Of a DNA stretch of 64,000 nt, positions 8,687-16,043 are shown in pieces. Below the pieces are notes generated by a model that was not told where the DNA came from, did no database searches, and saw only the letters and a program-made list of their open reading frames with translations. Within the stretch, counting starts at the first letter, position 1. Every line of letters starts with the position of its first letter. The DNA comes from Alloboseaceae bacterium BT-24-1 (GTDB lineage: Bacteria; Pseudomonadota; Alphaproteobacteria; Rhizobiales; Beijerinckiaceae), in contig JAOYTL010000005.1 of assembly GCA_025846845.1 (NCBI GenBank), positions 433,762 through 497,761 of the forward strand, read 5' to 3'. The position numbers and the translations under genes were made by a program.

Positions 8687-10084
8687 TCAGAGCTCGGCGT
8701 TGAAGGCGATGTTTGTGAAGTTGGCATAGGCGTTACCGGCAGCCGAGGCACGGATCGATACGAGCGCGGCGCTGCCGGAACCGGGAGTGATCCCCCGTTC
8801 GATGAGATTGCTTTCCGATGTGACTGAGAAGTTCGCCGTTGGTGTGGCACGCATGGCCGTCGGGAATATCAGCAGCTGCCGCAGATAGCCGCCGGCCACT
8901 TGATAGCAGTCGAGGAACAGCGAGTTGTCCGGCCGCCAGTAAAAGCGTTCGCACAGCTGCCTCTCCTGCGTCGTGTTGCGCGCAATCCACGGGGTCGCAC
9001 TGCTGCCGAGCTCCAGCTTGATCCGACGGAGGCTGACAGCGCCACCGGCGGGCCCGATCCTGATCGCGATATTGCCGCTGTCGCCGACGGCCGGCGTCAG
9101 GGAGAGCGAACGTCGGCCGCTGCCCGGGGAGATCGTTCCGGTCATGCTGCCGATCGCCACAGACAGGTCTCCGCCGCTCAGGTCCTCGACCGAGACGCAA
9201 AGCGGAATCTGCGCAAAGCTGTTCAAGCCCCACAGGCCGGGCTCAACCAATTGCACGATAGCCCCCGTGGTCAGCGTCAGATCGAAACCGCTGCGGGCGA
9301 GATTGGCGCCACCGGTATGTGCCTTCCAGCGATCGAAGCCATAGCCGCCGGCCGCGAGCGCACCACCGACGAAGGCACGCTGGTTGATCTGGAAATCGCC
9401 GTTGATCAGCAGGTTCGGCTGCGGCGCCTCGCGCGCCCAAGCACTCGCAGGGAGCGTTACCAGCCCGCTCGTCCGGTCGACGACCAGCGCTTCGGTCCAG
9501 CTCGCGCCGTCGGAGCTGACCTTGATCCGGAGCTGGTCGTCGCCGGCGAGCCCGATCTCGGCTCTGCCGGAGAAGCCGTCCTGGAACAGCAGACTCGCCG
9601 TCCGCGCCGCGCCAGCCTTGTTGAGCTTGAGCCGGTGATCGGTGCCCGCATGGTTGAACAGGCTGGCGTCAGCCGCAACGGCAAGGCGCGTCATCGTGTC
9701 GGCCGTCGCGTTGACGCCCCAGAGTTCCGCCCCGAGGCTGCTCTCCGGCTGCGAGCGACGCCATTGCGTGCCGATCCAGACATGATGCTCGGCCTCGTCG
9801 CTCACCCAGGCCTGCCAGCCGGCACGCGGCTCGAGGAAGCTCCAGGCGCCGTCCTCAAAGATGGCGAGATCGTCCGCATGCCCGGCGAAGACGCCGGAAC
9901 CGGCGGCAGGAACGATATAGGCAGAGGTCTCTCCCGGAGTCGTCGGCGGCACGGTCTGCGTCCGGCTGGCGACGACGAGATGCACCAATGTGTCGAGCCG
10001 CATCAGCGCATCGTTGTGGGTGACGTGCTTCTGCGCCTGCCCGGCGGCGAGCAGGGGCAGGCCTAGACGCGGCGTATCGCTCAT
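8687..10084 (-). CDS. DUF2793 protein with phage-tail-like C-terminal domain
   Basis: A 465-aa protein. Residues 1-100 match DUF2793 (TPRLGLPLLAAGQAQKHVTHNDAL, WSFLEPRAGWQAWV), a domain seen in tail-fibre-like proteins of alphaproteobacterial phages and gene transfer agents. Residues about 210-400 resemble phage receptor-binding or tail proteins (NLLINGDFQINQR, YGFDRWKA, RRIKLELGSSATPWIAR, LCERFYW), probably a carbohydrate-binding jelly roll. No signal peptide is visible, and no other phage gene lies nearby. Its place inside a glycan locus suggests a domesticated glycan-binding or phage-derived surface protein. Function unknown; domain call is from recalled family features. Confidence 0.7.
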   Translation of the reverse strand: MSDTPRLGLPLLAAGQAQKHVTHNDALMRLDTLVHLVVASRTQTVPPTTPGETSAYIVPAAGSGVFAGHADDLAIFEDGAWSFLEPRAGWQAWVSDEAEHHVWIGTQWRRSQPESSLGAELWGVNATADTMTRLAVAADASLFNHAGTDHRLKLNKAGAARTASLLFQDGFSGRAEIGLAGDDQLRIKVSSDGASWTEALVVDRTSGLVTLPASAWAREAPQPNLLINGDFQINQRAFVGGALAAGGYGFDRWKAHTGGANLARSGFDLTLTTGAIVQLVEPGLWGLNSFAQIPLCVSVEDLSGGDLSVAIGSMTGTISPGSGRRSLSLTPAVGDSGNIAIRIGPAGGAVSLRRIKLELGSSATPWIARNTTQERQLCERFYWRPDNSLFLDCYQVAGGYLRQLLIFPTAMRATPTANFSVTSESNLIERGITPGSGSAALVSIRASAAGNAYANFTNIAFNAEL

Positions 10085-10155
10085 GGGACCTCGCAGGATC
10101 GGAGCGGCGCGTAGGGTTGCGCGCCATGCCGGCCGATTATGCGGGCGCCGGAGGC

Positions 10156-10235
10156 AGCGGGGATCGATTGTGAATCAATCCCCGCTCCAAAGCATTTTCG
10201 AGCGAAGTGGGCACCGGTTCGCGTGAAGAAAATGC
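10156..10235. repeat. Two palindromes between the DUF2793 and carbamoyltransferase genes
   Basis: First hairpin: arms AGCGGGGATCGATT (10156-10169) and AATCAATCCCCGCT (10173-10186), 3-nt loop, one mismatch that becomes a G-U pair in the minus-strand RNA. Second: GCATTTTC (10192-10199) and GAAAATGC (10228-10235) around an imperfectly palindromic AGCGAAGTGG...GGTTCGCG core, like a dispersed intergenic element common in Rhizobiales. No T-run follows, so the first is a weak terminator at best for the carbamoyltransferase operon ending at 10249. Confidence 0.6.
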
Positions 10236-10248
10236 GGAAAATGGAAAC

Positions 10249-12081
10249 TCAATCGAGCTCGAACGCGTCCTTGTAGTCGAGCTTCAAGGCCGGGTCCTGC
10301 TCCTCCTTGCGCAGCAGGCAGTTGCCGACGACCAGCAATTCGATCTCCGAGCCCATGAAGCAGCGGAAGGCGTCGCTCGCCGTGCAGACGATCGGCTCGC
10401 CGCGGACGTTGAACGAGGTGTTGACCACGACCGGGCAGCCGGTCAGCGCCTTGAAGCGCGAGATCAGCTGGTGATAGCGCGGGTTCGTGTCGGCATGCAC
10501 CGTCTGGATGCGGGCGGAATAGTCGACATGGGTGACGGCGGGGATGGTCGAGCGCGGCACGTTCAGCTTGTCGATGCCGAACAGCGCCTTCTCCTCGTCC
10601 GTCATCTCGCGCCGCAATTCCTCGCGGACATCGGCGACCAGCAGCATATAGGGCGAATCGCCGTCGAGCTCGAACCAGTCGCCGACATCCTCGCGCAGCA
10701 CCGACGGCGCGAAGGGGCGGAAGCTCTCGCGGTACTTCACCTTGAGATTGAGCGTCTTCTGCATCGCCGGCGAGCGTGGATCGCCGAGGATCGAGCGGCC
10801 GCCGAGCGCGCGCGGCCCGAACTCCATCCGCCCCTGCATCCAGCCGACCGCCTTGCCGTCGGCGAGGCCTTGGGCGGTCGCCTCGATCAGAGCCGCCTCG
10901 TCCAGGGCGTCGAACTTGGCGCCGGCTGCGGTCAGTTCAGCCTCGATCTCACCCTGGCTGAACTCCGGCCCGAGATAGCTGCCGCGCATGGCATCGCCCC
11001 TGGCAGGCACCTCGCGCGGCTTGCCGTGGAAGAGGTGGTAGCCGGCCAGTGCCGCGCCCAAGGCCCCACCGGCATCGCCGGCCGCAGGCTGAATCCAGAG
11101 CCCATCGAAAAGGCCCTCGCGCAGCAGCTTGCCATTGGCGACACAGTTCAGCGCGACGCCACCGGCGAGGCAGAGATTCTTCTGCCCGGTCTCGGCCCGG
11201 ATCGAGCGCGCCAGCCTGAGCACGATCTCCTCGGTCACCGCCTGGACCGAGGCGGCCATGTCCATGTGGAACTGCGTCAGCAATTGCTCGGGCTTGCGGA
11301 CCGGCTCGCCGAACAAGGCGGCGAATTTGTCGTTGGTCATGGTCAGGCCAACGCCATAGTTGAAATAGCTCTGGTCGAGCTGGAAGGAGCCGTCCTCCTT
11401 CAGGTCGACCAGCGTCTCCAGCATCAGCTTGGCGAAGCGTGGCTCGCCATAAGGCGCGAGCCCCATGACCTTGTATTCGCCGGAATTGACCTTGAAGCCG
11501 ATATAATAGGTCACCGCCGAGTAGAGCAGCCCGAGCGAATGCGGGAAGTGCAGCTCCTTGTGGACCTTGAGGTCGTTGCCCTTGCCGATGGCGAGCGTCA
11601 TCGTCGCCCATTCGCCGACCCCGTCCATGGTCAGCACCGCCGCCTCCTCGAAGGGCGAGGGATAGAAGGCGGAAGCGGCATGCGAGAGATGATGCTCGGT
11701 GAAGAGCAGTTTTTCGACATCGAAGCCGGGCGCGAGCTTCTTCAGCTCCTTGGCGATGATCTGCTTCTGGAACAGCTTTTCGCGCAGCCAGAGCGGCATC
11801 GCCATGCGGAACGAGGTGAAGCCACGCGGCGCGAAGGAGAGATAGGTCTCGAGCAGGCGCTCGAATTTGATGAAGGGCTTGTCGTAGAAGACGACCGCAT
11901 CGAGCTCATCCAGCCCGCAGCCGGCGACCGAGAGGCAGTACTCGACCGCGTGCTTCGGGAACTCGGCGTCATGCTTCCGCCGCGTGAAGCGCTCCTCCTG
12001 CGCTGCCGCTTCGATGCGCCCGTCGACGACCAGCGCAGCCGCGCTGTCATGATAGAGCCCCGATATCCCGAGAATGCGCAT
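10249..12081 (-). CDS. NodU/CmcH-family carbamoyltransferase
   Basis: A 610-aa carbamoyltransferase that moves the carbamoyl group of carbamoyl phosphate, via carbamoyl-adenylate, onto a hydroxyl of a sugar or other small molecule. The N-terminal Kae1-like domain begins MRILGISGLYHDSAAA and has the metal-binding HHLSHA near residue 128 and TMDGVGEW. The C-terminal YrdC-like/carbamoyltransferase domain has GPRALGGRSIL and NTSFNVRGEPIV. Length matches NodU, TobZ and CmcH relatives. It is the last gene of a three-gene minus operon after SxtJ and DUF5989, spaced 13 bp. Probable role: carbamoylation of a surface glycan or secondary metabolite. Confidence 0.88.
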   Translation of the reverse strand: MRILGISGLYHDSAAALVVDGRIEAAAQEERFTRRKHDAEFPKHAVEYCLSVAGCGLDELDAVVFYDKPFIKFERLLETYLSFAPRGFTSFRMAMPLWLREKLFQKQIIAKELKKLAPGFDVEKLLFTEHHLSHAASAFYPSPFEEAAVLTMDGVGEWATMTLAIGKGNDLKVHKELHFPHSLGLLYSAVTYYIGFKVNSGEYKVMGLAPYGEPRFAKLMLETLVDLKEDGSFQLDQSYFNYGVGLTMTNDKFAALFGEPVRKPEQLLTQFHMDMAASVQAVTEEIVLRLARSIRAETGQKNLCLAGGVALNCVANGKLLREGLFDGLWIQPAAGDAGGALGAALAGYHLFHGKPREVPARGDAMRGSYLGPEFSQGEIEAELTAAGAKFDALDEAALIEATAQGLADGKAVGWMQGRMEFGPRALGGRSILGDPRSPAMQKTLNLKVKYRESFRPFAPSVLREDVGDWFELDGDSPYMLLVADVREELRREMTDEEKALFGIDKLNVPRSTIPAVTHVDYSARIQTVHADTNPRYHQLISRFKALTGCPVVVNTSFNVRGEPIVCTASDAFRCFMGSEIELLVVGNCLLRKEEQDPALKLDYKDAFELD

Positions 12082-12094
12082 CGCGGCGGTGAGC

Positions 12095-12244
12095 TCAGAA
12101 CAGCGTGTAGATGAAGGGCGCGATCGCGCTGCCCTTGGTCAGGAAGAGCAGGCCGCCGAGCAGCACGCACATCAAGAGGATCGGCACCAGCCAGAACTTC
12201 TTTCGCGCCGCCATGAAGCGGAAGAACTCGCGCAGGAACGACAT
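12095..12244 (-). CDS. DUF5989 small membrane protein (49 aa)
   Basis: A 49-codon gene read by hand between its neighbours. It starts MSFLREFFRFMAARKKFW, continues with one hydrophobic transmembrane segment (LVPILLMCVLLGGLLFL) and ends SAIAPFIYTLF. This is the typical DUF5989 pattern: an amphipathic basic N-terminus, one helix and the conserved APFIYTLF end. An AAGAG motif lies upstream of the ATG. Gaps of 13 bp to the SxtJ gene before it and 13 bp to the carbamoyltransferase after it show an operon. DUF5989 and SxtJ commonly accompany NodU-type carbamoyltransferases (recalled association). Molecular function unknown; a membrane anchor or adaptor for the carbamoyltransferase is my inference. 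Confidence 0.85.
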   Translation of the reverse strand: MSFLREFFRFMAARKKFWLVPILLMCVLLGGLLFLTKGSAIAPFIYTLF

Positions 12245-12257
12245 CGGCTCTTTCCGG

Positions 12258-12695
12258 TCAGAATTGATCTTTCATCGAGACCGGCTCCGGTCCCGGCGGA
12301 TCGCGGACGATCCAGTAGCTCTTCGCCTCCGGCCGCTTCTTCAGCCTGAGGAAGTCCTTGCCGACCAGCCGGGCGATGAAGGCCATCGGCGTGAAGACGA
12401 GGAAGAACAGGATGCCGAGCACGATCGGGTTGATGATCATCGCCAGCAGCAGGCCGAACTTCATCCAGAGCCGGTTCAGCGGCGCCAGCACCACCGGGCG
12501 GATCAGCGCGACCGCGAGGAAGCCGGCGGCGACCAGCGCGAGCCAGGGCCAGGCCCGGCCATGATGCCAGGCGTTGTAGAGGCCGATCAGCGCGAAGACG
12601 GCCGCGAAGACGAAGCCGAAGGAGCGATCGCTCGATCCTTCATGGTCGTCATGGCCGGCCCCGGCCCCAAATTCGTGATGGACGCCCTTCGACAA
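12258..12695 (-). CDS. SxtJ-family membrane protein
   Basis: A 145-aa inner-membrane protein of the SxtJ family, named after a gene in the cyanobacterial saxitoxin cluster. Three hydrophobic segments are visible (SFGFVFAAVFALIGLYNAW, WLALVAAGFLAVALI, and LLAMIINPIVLGILFFLVFTPMAFI), with the family motifs NRLWMKFG and LVGKDFLRLK before a soluble tail. A His/Asp-rich N-terminus (HHEFGAGAGHDDHEG) precedes the first helix. First gene of the SxtJ-DUF5989-carbamoyltransferase operon. Function unknown in the family; co-occurrence suggests the trio works as a membrane-associated carbamoylation unit. Confidence 0.82.
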   Translation of the reverse strand: MSKGVHHEFGAGAGHDDHEGSSDRSFGFVFAAVFALIGLYNAWHHGRAWPWLALVAAGFLAVALIRPVVLAPLNRLWMKFGLLLAMIINPIVLGILFFLVFTPMAFIARLVGKDFLRLKKRPEAKSYWIVRDPPGPEPVSMKDQF

Positions 12696-12778
12696 GCCGC
12701 CGCTCCTGTTCAGGCGGCATCCTCTAGGCGATTAAAGGAGCAAGGTCGAGGGTAGAGACAGCGTCGCCGCCACCAGCA

Positions 12779-12886
12779 CGTCATGCTCGGGCCTGACCCG
12801 AGCATCGCAGGCCGAAGGAGGCTCCGGCCAGCGCCTTCTCGTCACAAGATTCCCGGGTCTGCGCTTCGCTTCGCCCGAGAATGACG
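12779..12886. repeat. Intergenic palindromic repeat pair, family B (copy 1)
   Basis: Left arm at 12779-12806 contains a perfect hairpin ATGCTCGGG - CCTGA - CCCGAGCAT. The right arm at 12848-12886 is an inverted relative ending CCGAGAATGACG. The outer ends CGTCAT/ATGACG pair with each other, giving a BIME-like inverted pair of REP units. It separates the SxtJ operon from the SDR/GntR operon. No gene is supported in 12696-12896. Confidence 0.75.
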
Positions 12887-12896
12887 CCATTCCCTC

Positions 12897-13673
12897 TCAG
12901 CTCAGCATCCGCGTATCGCCGCAGACCGAAATCTCCTGGCCGGAGATCGTCTTGGCGAAAGGCGAGGCCAGGAAGACGATCTGCTTGGCGATGTCGTTGG
13001 GGTCGACGAACTGCTTGATCGAGACGCCGGCGAAGAGCCTGTCCGTCATCTCGTCATGCGAGACGTTGAGCGAGCGCGCCTTGTTGGCGATCACGCTCTG
13101 GATGCGCGGTCCATCGACGAGACCCGGACAGATCGCGTTGGCGCGAATGCCGAACTCGCCGAGCTCGGCCGAGAGCGCCTTGGTGAAGCCGATAACGCCC
13201 CATTTCGCCGCGGCATAGGGCGAGCGCAGCGGGAAGCCATGCTTGCCGGCCTGGCTCGACAGATTGACGATCGAGGCGTTCTTCGACTGCTTGAGGTGCT
13301 CGACCGCGAGCCGCGTGCAGTTGAACTGGCCGGTCAGGTCGATGGCGACGCAAGCGTCCCAGTCCTCCGGCGCGATCTCGTCGACGCGGCCGGTCGGCCC
13401 GGCGATCCCGGCATTGTTGACGAGGCAATCGAGCCCGCCGAGCGCCGCCAGCGTCTCCTCGAACAGCCGCGCCACCGCCTTGCGGTCGGAGACGTCGCAG
13501 ATCGAGCGCGTGATCGCCGGATCGCTCTCGGCCATGACCGTCAGCGCCTTCTCATCGACATCGCAGATATGAACCCGCGCGCCCTCGGCCGCGAAGGCGC
13601 GGGCCGTCGCGCGTCCGATGCCGCCCGCGCCCGCCGTCACCAGCACACGCAGGCCCTTGATCGTCAGATCCAT
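12897..13673 (-). CDS. SDR-family NAD(P)-dependent oxidoreductase
   Basis: A 258-aa classical short-chain dehydrogenase. Cofactor motif TAGAGGIGRA near residue 13, the Asp-containing CDVDEKAL that favours NAD(H), NNAGIAGP near 88, and catalytic Ser (IVNLSSQ) with YAAAK near 155. It lies 37 bp downstream of the GntR gene and is probably co-transcribed with it, divergently from the Liv-type transporter, dehydrogenase and BKACE genes. It most likely oxidises a hydroxy acid or a downstream intermediate of the substrate imported by that transporter. Exact substrate not readable from sequence. Confidence 0.82.
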   Translation of the reverse strand: MDLTIKGLRVLVTAGAGGIGRATARAFAAEGARVHICDVDEKALTVMAESDPAITRSICDVSDRKAVARLFEETLAALGGLDCLVNNAGIAGPTGRVDEIAPEDWDACVAIDLTGQFNCTRLAVEHLKQSKNASIVNLSSQAGKHGFPLRSPYAAAKWGVIGFTKALSAELGEFGIRANAICPGLVDGPRIQSVIANKARSLNVSHDEMTDRLFAGVSIKQFVDPNDIAKQIVFLASPFAKTISGQEISVCGDTRMLS

Positions 13674-13710
13674 CGTTTCCGTCCCTTTTCCTTCATTGTT
13701 CTCGCGGGGC

Positions 13711-14475
13711 TTACTCCGCCAGCCGCGCCGTCCGTTCGATATGCTCCGCCGCGGCGCTGATGTCCTCGACCAGCGCCTGCCGAGCCGCCGCCGGATCGCG
13801 CCGCCGCAACGCCTTCAGCAATTGCGCATGCGCGACGACGGCGCTGCCGCCGTCGAGCCTGCGGGGCTCGTGTCGCATATCGAGATTGAGGATCGGCCCG
13901 GCCTTGAGCCAGAGCCGGGAGATCATCTCGATCAGCGAGGGCATGCCGGCGGCCTCGTAGAGCGCGAAATGCAGGTCGCGATTGGCGCCGACCGCAGCGG
14001 CAGGGTCCGGCGGGTCGGCCCTCGCCGCGGCGAGGAACGCTGCCTCGTGACGGGCGACGATTGCGATCTGCTCGTCGGTGATGACCTTCGTCGCCTCCTC
14101 GGCTGCAAAGCCCTCGACCACCAGCCTGATCCGGGTCAACTCGCGGAACTGCGCCAGCGTCAGCACCGGCACGCGCACCGCCCGCCCCGGCAACACTTCC
14201 AGCGCCTTGTCGGCGGCGAGCCGGCTCACCGCTTCGCGCACCGGCATCATCGAGACGCCAAGCGCCTCGGCGACGCGGCGCAGCGACAGCTTCTCGCCCG
14301 GCGCCAGCCGCCCGGCGATCAGCAGTGCCCGAAGCTCGCCAGTGACGCGCTCGCCAAGCGTTTCGTGCAGCAGCGAGCCGACCTCGTCGAGCGCCGACAG
14401 CTCCCCACCAGCGCCCGCCGCTGCAGAAGCGGGACGACGGCGCGAGGCATCTGAGGGCTGGACTCGGGCAACCAT
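13711..14475 (-). CDS. GntR-family transcriptional regulator with FCD domain
   Basis: A 254-aa FadR-subfamily regulator. The winged helix lies at about residues 38-100 (LRRVAEALGVSMMPVREAVSRL is the recognition region, including the family hallmark MPVREA). The ligand-binding FCD domain follows, with metal-binding positions in NRDLHFALYEAAG and VAHAQLLKAL. I use ATG 14475: the alternative 14499 would overlap a perfect palindrome and has no ribosome site. Such proteins usually sense the carboxylate metabolised by the adjacent genes, here the Liv/BKACE operon on the other strand and the SDR gene downstream. Confidence 0.86.
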   Translation of the reverse strand: MVARVQPSDASRRRPASAAAGAGGELSALDEVGSLLHETLGERVTGELRALLIAGRLAPGEKLSLRRVAEALGVSMMPVREAVSRLAADKALEVLPGRAVRVPVLTLAQFRELTRIRLVVEGFAAEEATKVITDEQIAIVARHEAAFLAAARADPPDPAAAVGANRDLHFALYEAAGMPSLIEMISRLWLKAGPILNLDMRHEPRRLDGGSAVVAHAQLLKALRRRDPAAARQALVEDISAAAEHIERTARLAE

Positions 14476-14490
14476 GTCTGCCAACCTAAC

Positions 14491-14500
14491 TGTGATCACA
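14491..14500. promoter_or_regulatory. Candidate GntR operator
   Basis: A perfect 10-bp palindrome TGTGATCACA, followed by GATCAC, which extends the dyad as an overlapping half-site. It sits 16 bp upstream of the GntR start (14475) and about 95 bp upstream of the divergent binding-protein gene. FadR-type regulators commonly bind short palindromes in such divergent promoters; binding here is inferred. Confidence 0.5.
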
Positions 14501-14595
14501 GATCACGGCAAGCGGCTCCGTGGCCGCGCAAACCAAGAATGACGATCGACGTAATCCGACGCCAAAGCGCGCGGAAGAGTTCTGGGAGGAACCGA

Positions 14596-15855
14596 ATGTC
14601 AGAGCAGTCAAGGATCAAGGGTCTCTCGCGCCGCCAGACACTGGTTGGATTGAGCGCAACAGCCACCGGTCTGATCGCCAGCCCGGCGGTCATTCTCGCG
14701 CAGAGCGCGGATGCGATCCGCTTCGGGCACCTGACGCCGCGCACCGGCTTTCTTGGGCCCCTCGGCGAATACGGCGTCATGGCCGCCGATCTCGCGGCCG
14801 AGGAGATCAACGCTGCCGGCGGCATCAACGGCCGCAAGCTCGAACTGCTGAAGGAGGATTCGGTCAATCCGCAGACCGCCTCGACCAAGGCCGAGCGCAT
14901 GATCGAGCGCGACAAGGTCGCCTGCATCATTGGCGAGATCTCGTCCGCCTCGTGCCTGACCATTTCGCAGGTCGCGGCCCGCAACAAGACTCTCTTCCTC
15001 AACACCGGCGGCAATTCCGACGCGCTGCGCGGCGAGAGCTGCAACCGCTACATGTTCCATGTCGAGCACCAGAACTCGATGTATGTGAAGAGCTGCGGCC
15101 GTTCGCTGCTGGCGCAGGGGCTGGTCAAGGGCAAGAAATGGTTCTCGCTCACCGCCGACTATGCCTTCGGCCATGACCTCAGCAAGGTCGCCAAGCGCTT
15201 CATGGAAGCCAATGGCGGCCAGTTCGCCGCCGACAAGCTGGTGCCGACCGACGCGACCGACTTCTCGGCGCTGCTGCTCGAAATCCGCGCCGCCAAGCCC
15301 GATCTCGTCATCTCCAATCTCGCCGGCAACCAGATCACCAACTTCCTCAAGCAATATTCCGAGTTCGGCCTGACCTTCCCGGTCGCCGGCTTCGGCTTCG
15401 ACACAGCTTTGGCCTGGGCCGCCGGCAAGGACAATTTCGGCGGCACCTGGCCCTGCGTCTGGCATCATCTGATCGATACGCCTTCGACCAAGGCCTTCGT
15501 CGCCGCCTTCACCAAGAAATACGGCAAGCCGCCGGAGAACCAGGCCTGGGGCGACTATGTCGGCGTCAAGGTCATGGCCCAGTCGATGGCCGAGCTGAAG
15601 TCGACCGAGACCGCCAAGATCCTCGAGCACTTGGAAAAGGGCGCGAAGTTCGACGTGATGAAGCCGCGCCAGGGCTATTTCCGCGCCTCCGACCACCAGC
15701 TGATCAGCGAGATGTACACGATCACCGCTTTGCCGGCGGCACAGGTCAAGAACCAGTGGGACCTCTTCACCTCCTCGGCCCCGGTGCCCGGCCCGAACGA
15801 GGACATGGAGGTCATCGCCACCCAGGGCGACGAAGCCGTCTGCAAGATGAGCTGA
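14596..15855 (+). CDS. Branched-chain-type ABC transporter substrate-binding protein (Tat-exported)
   Basis: A 419-aa periplasmic binding protein of the LivJ/Peripla_BP_6 group. The N-terminus carries a twin-arginine motif (LSRRQTLVGLSA) and a hydrophobic stretch ending at ILAQSADA, so export by Tat before cleavage after AQ is likely. Typical features are IRFGHLTPRTGFLGPLG, AAEEINAAGGINGRKLELL, IIGEISSASC and WFSLTADYAFGHD. ATG 14596 has GGGAGGA upstream; the longer frame adds unlikely residues. It is the first gene of the transporter/catabolic operon; in alphaproteobacteria this family binds many carboxylates as well as branched-chain amino acids. Confidence 0.88.
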   Translation: MSEQSRIKGLSRRQTLVGLSATATGLIASPAVILAQSADAIRFGHLTPRTGFLGPLGEYGVMAADLAAEEINAAGGINGRKLELLKEDSVNPQTASTKAERMIERDKVACIIGEISSASCLTISQVAARNKTLFLNTGGNSDALRGESCNRYMFHVEHQNSMYVKSCGRSLLAQGLVKGKKWFSLTADYAFGHDLSKVAKRFMEANGGQFAADKLVPTDATDFSALLLEIRAAKPDLVISNLAGNQITNFLKQYSEFGLTFPVAGFGFDTALAWAAGKDNFGGTWPCVWHHLIDTPSTKAFVAAFTKKYGKPPENQAWGDYVGVKVMAQSMAELKSTETAKILEHLEKGAKFDVMKPRQGYFRASDHQLISEMYTITALPAAQVKNQWDLFTSSAPVPGPNEDMEVIATQGDEAVCKMS

Positions 15856-15864
15856 GGCATCTCA

Positions 15865-15990
15865 CGTCATTCTCGGCCGAAGCGAAGCGCAGACCCGAAA
15901 ATCTCATGACGGGTAGGCGCCGGCTGGCGCCCCCTTCGGCCTGAGATGCTCGGGGCAAGCCCGAGCATGACGAGCCCTTCGCCCGAGCAT
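15865..15990. repeat. Intergenic palindromic repeat pair, family B (copy 2)
   Basis: The left unit at 15865-15903 (CGTCATTCTCGG...) matches the inverse of the right unit of copy 1. The right unit at 15943-15972 holds the hairpin ATGCTCGGG - GCAAG - CCCGAGCAT with the same arms as copy 1, and an extra half-unit CCGAGCATGAC follows near 15982. It lies between the binding protein and LivH genes and may protect the 3' end of the binding-protein mRNA. Confidence 0.75.
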
Positions 15991-16043
15991 GACGGCGCTG
16001 CCCGTCTCGCCACTCTGTCGCGCAACCCCGCAAAGGCCATCCC

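Noticed and set aside
10207..12114. A 635-codon open frame on the plus strand
   Set aside because: Exactly antisense to the well-supported carbamoyltransferase; its composition is typical of a high-GC shadow frame.
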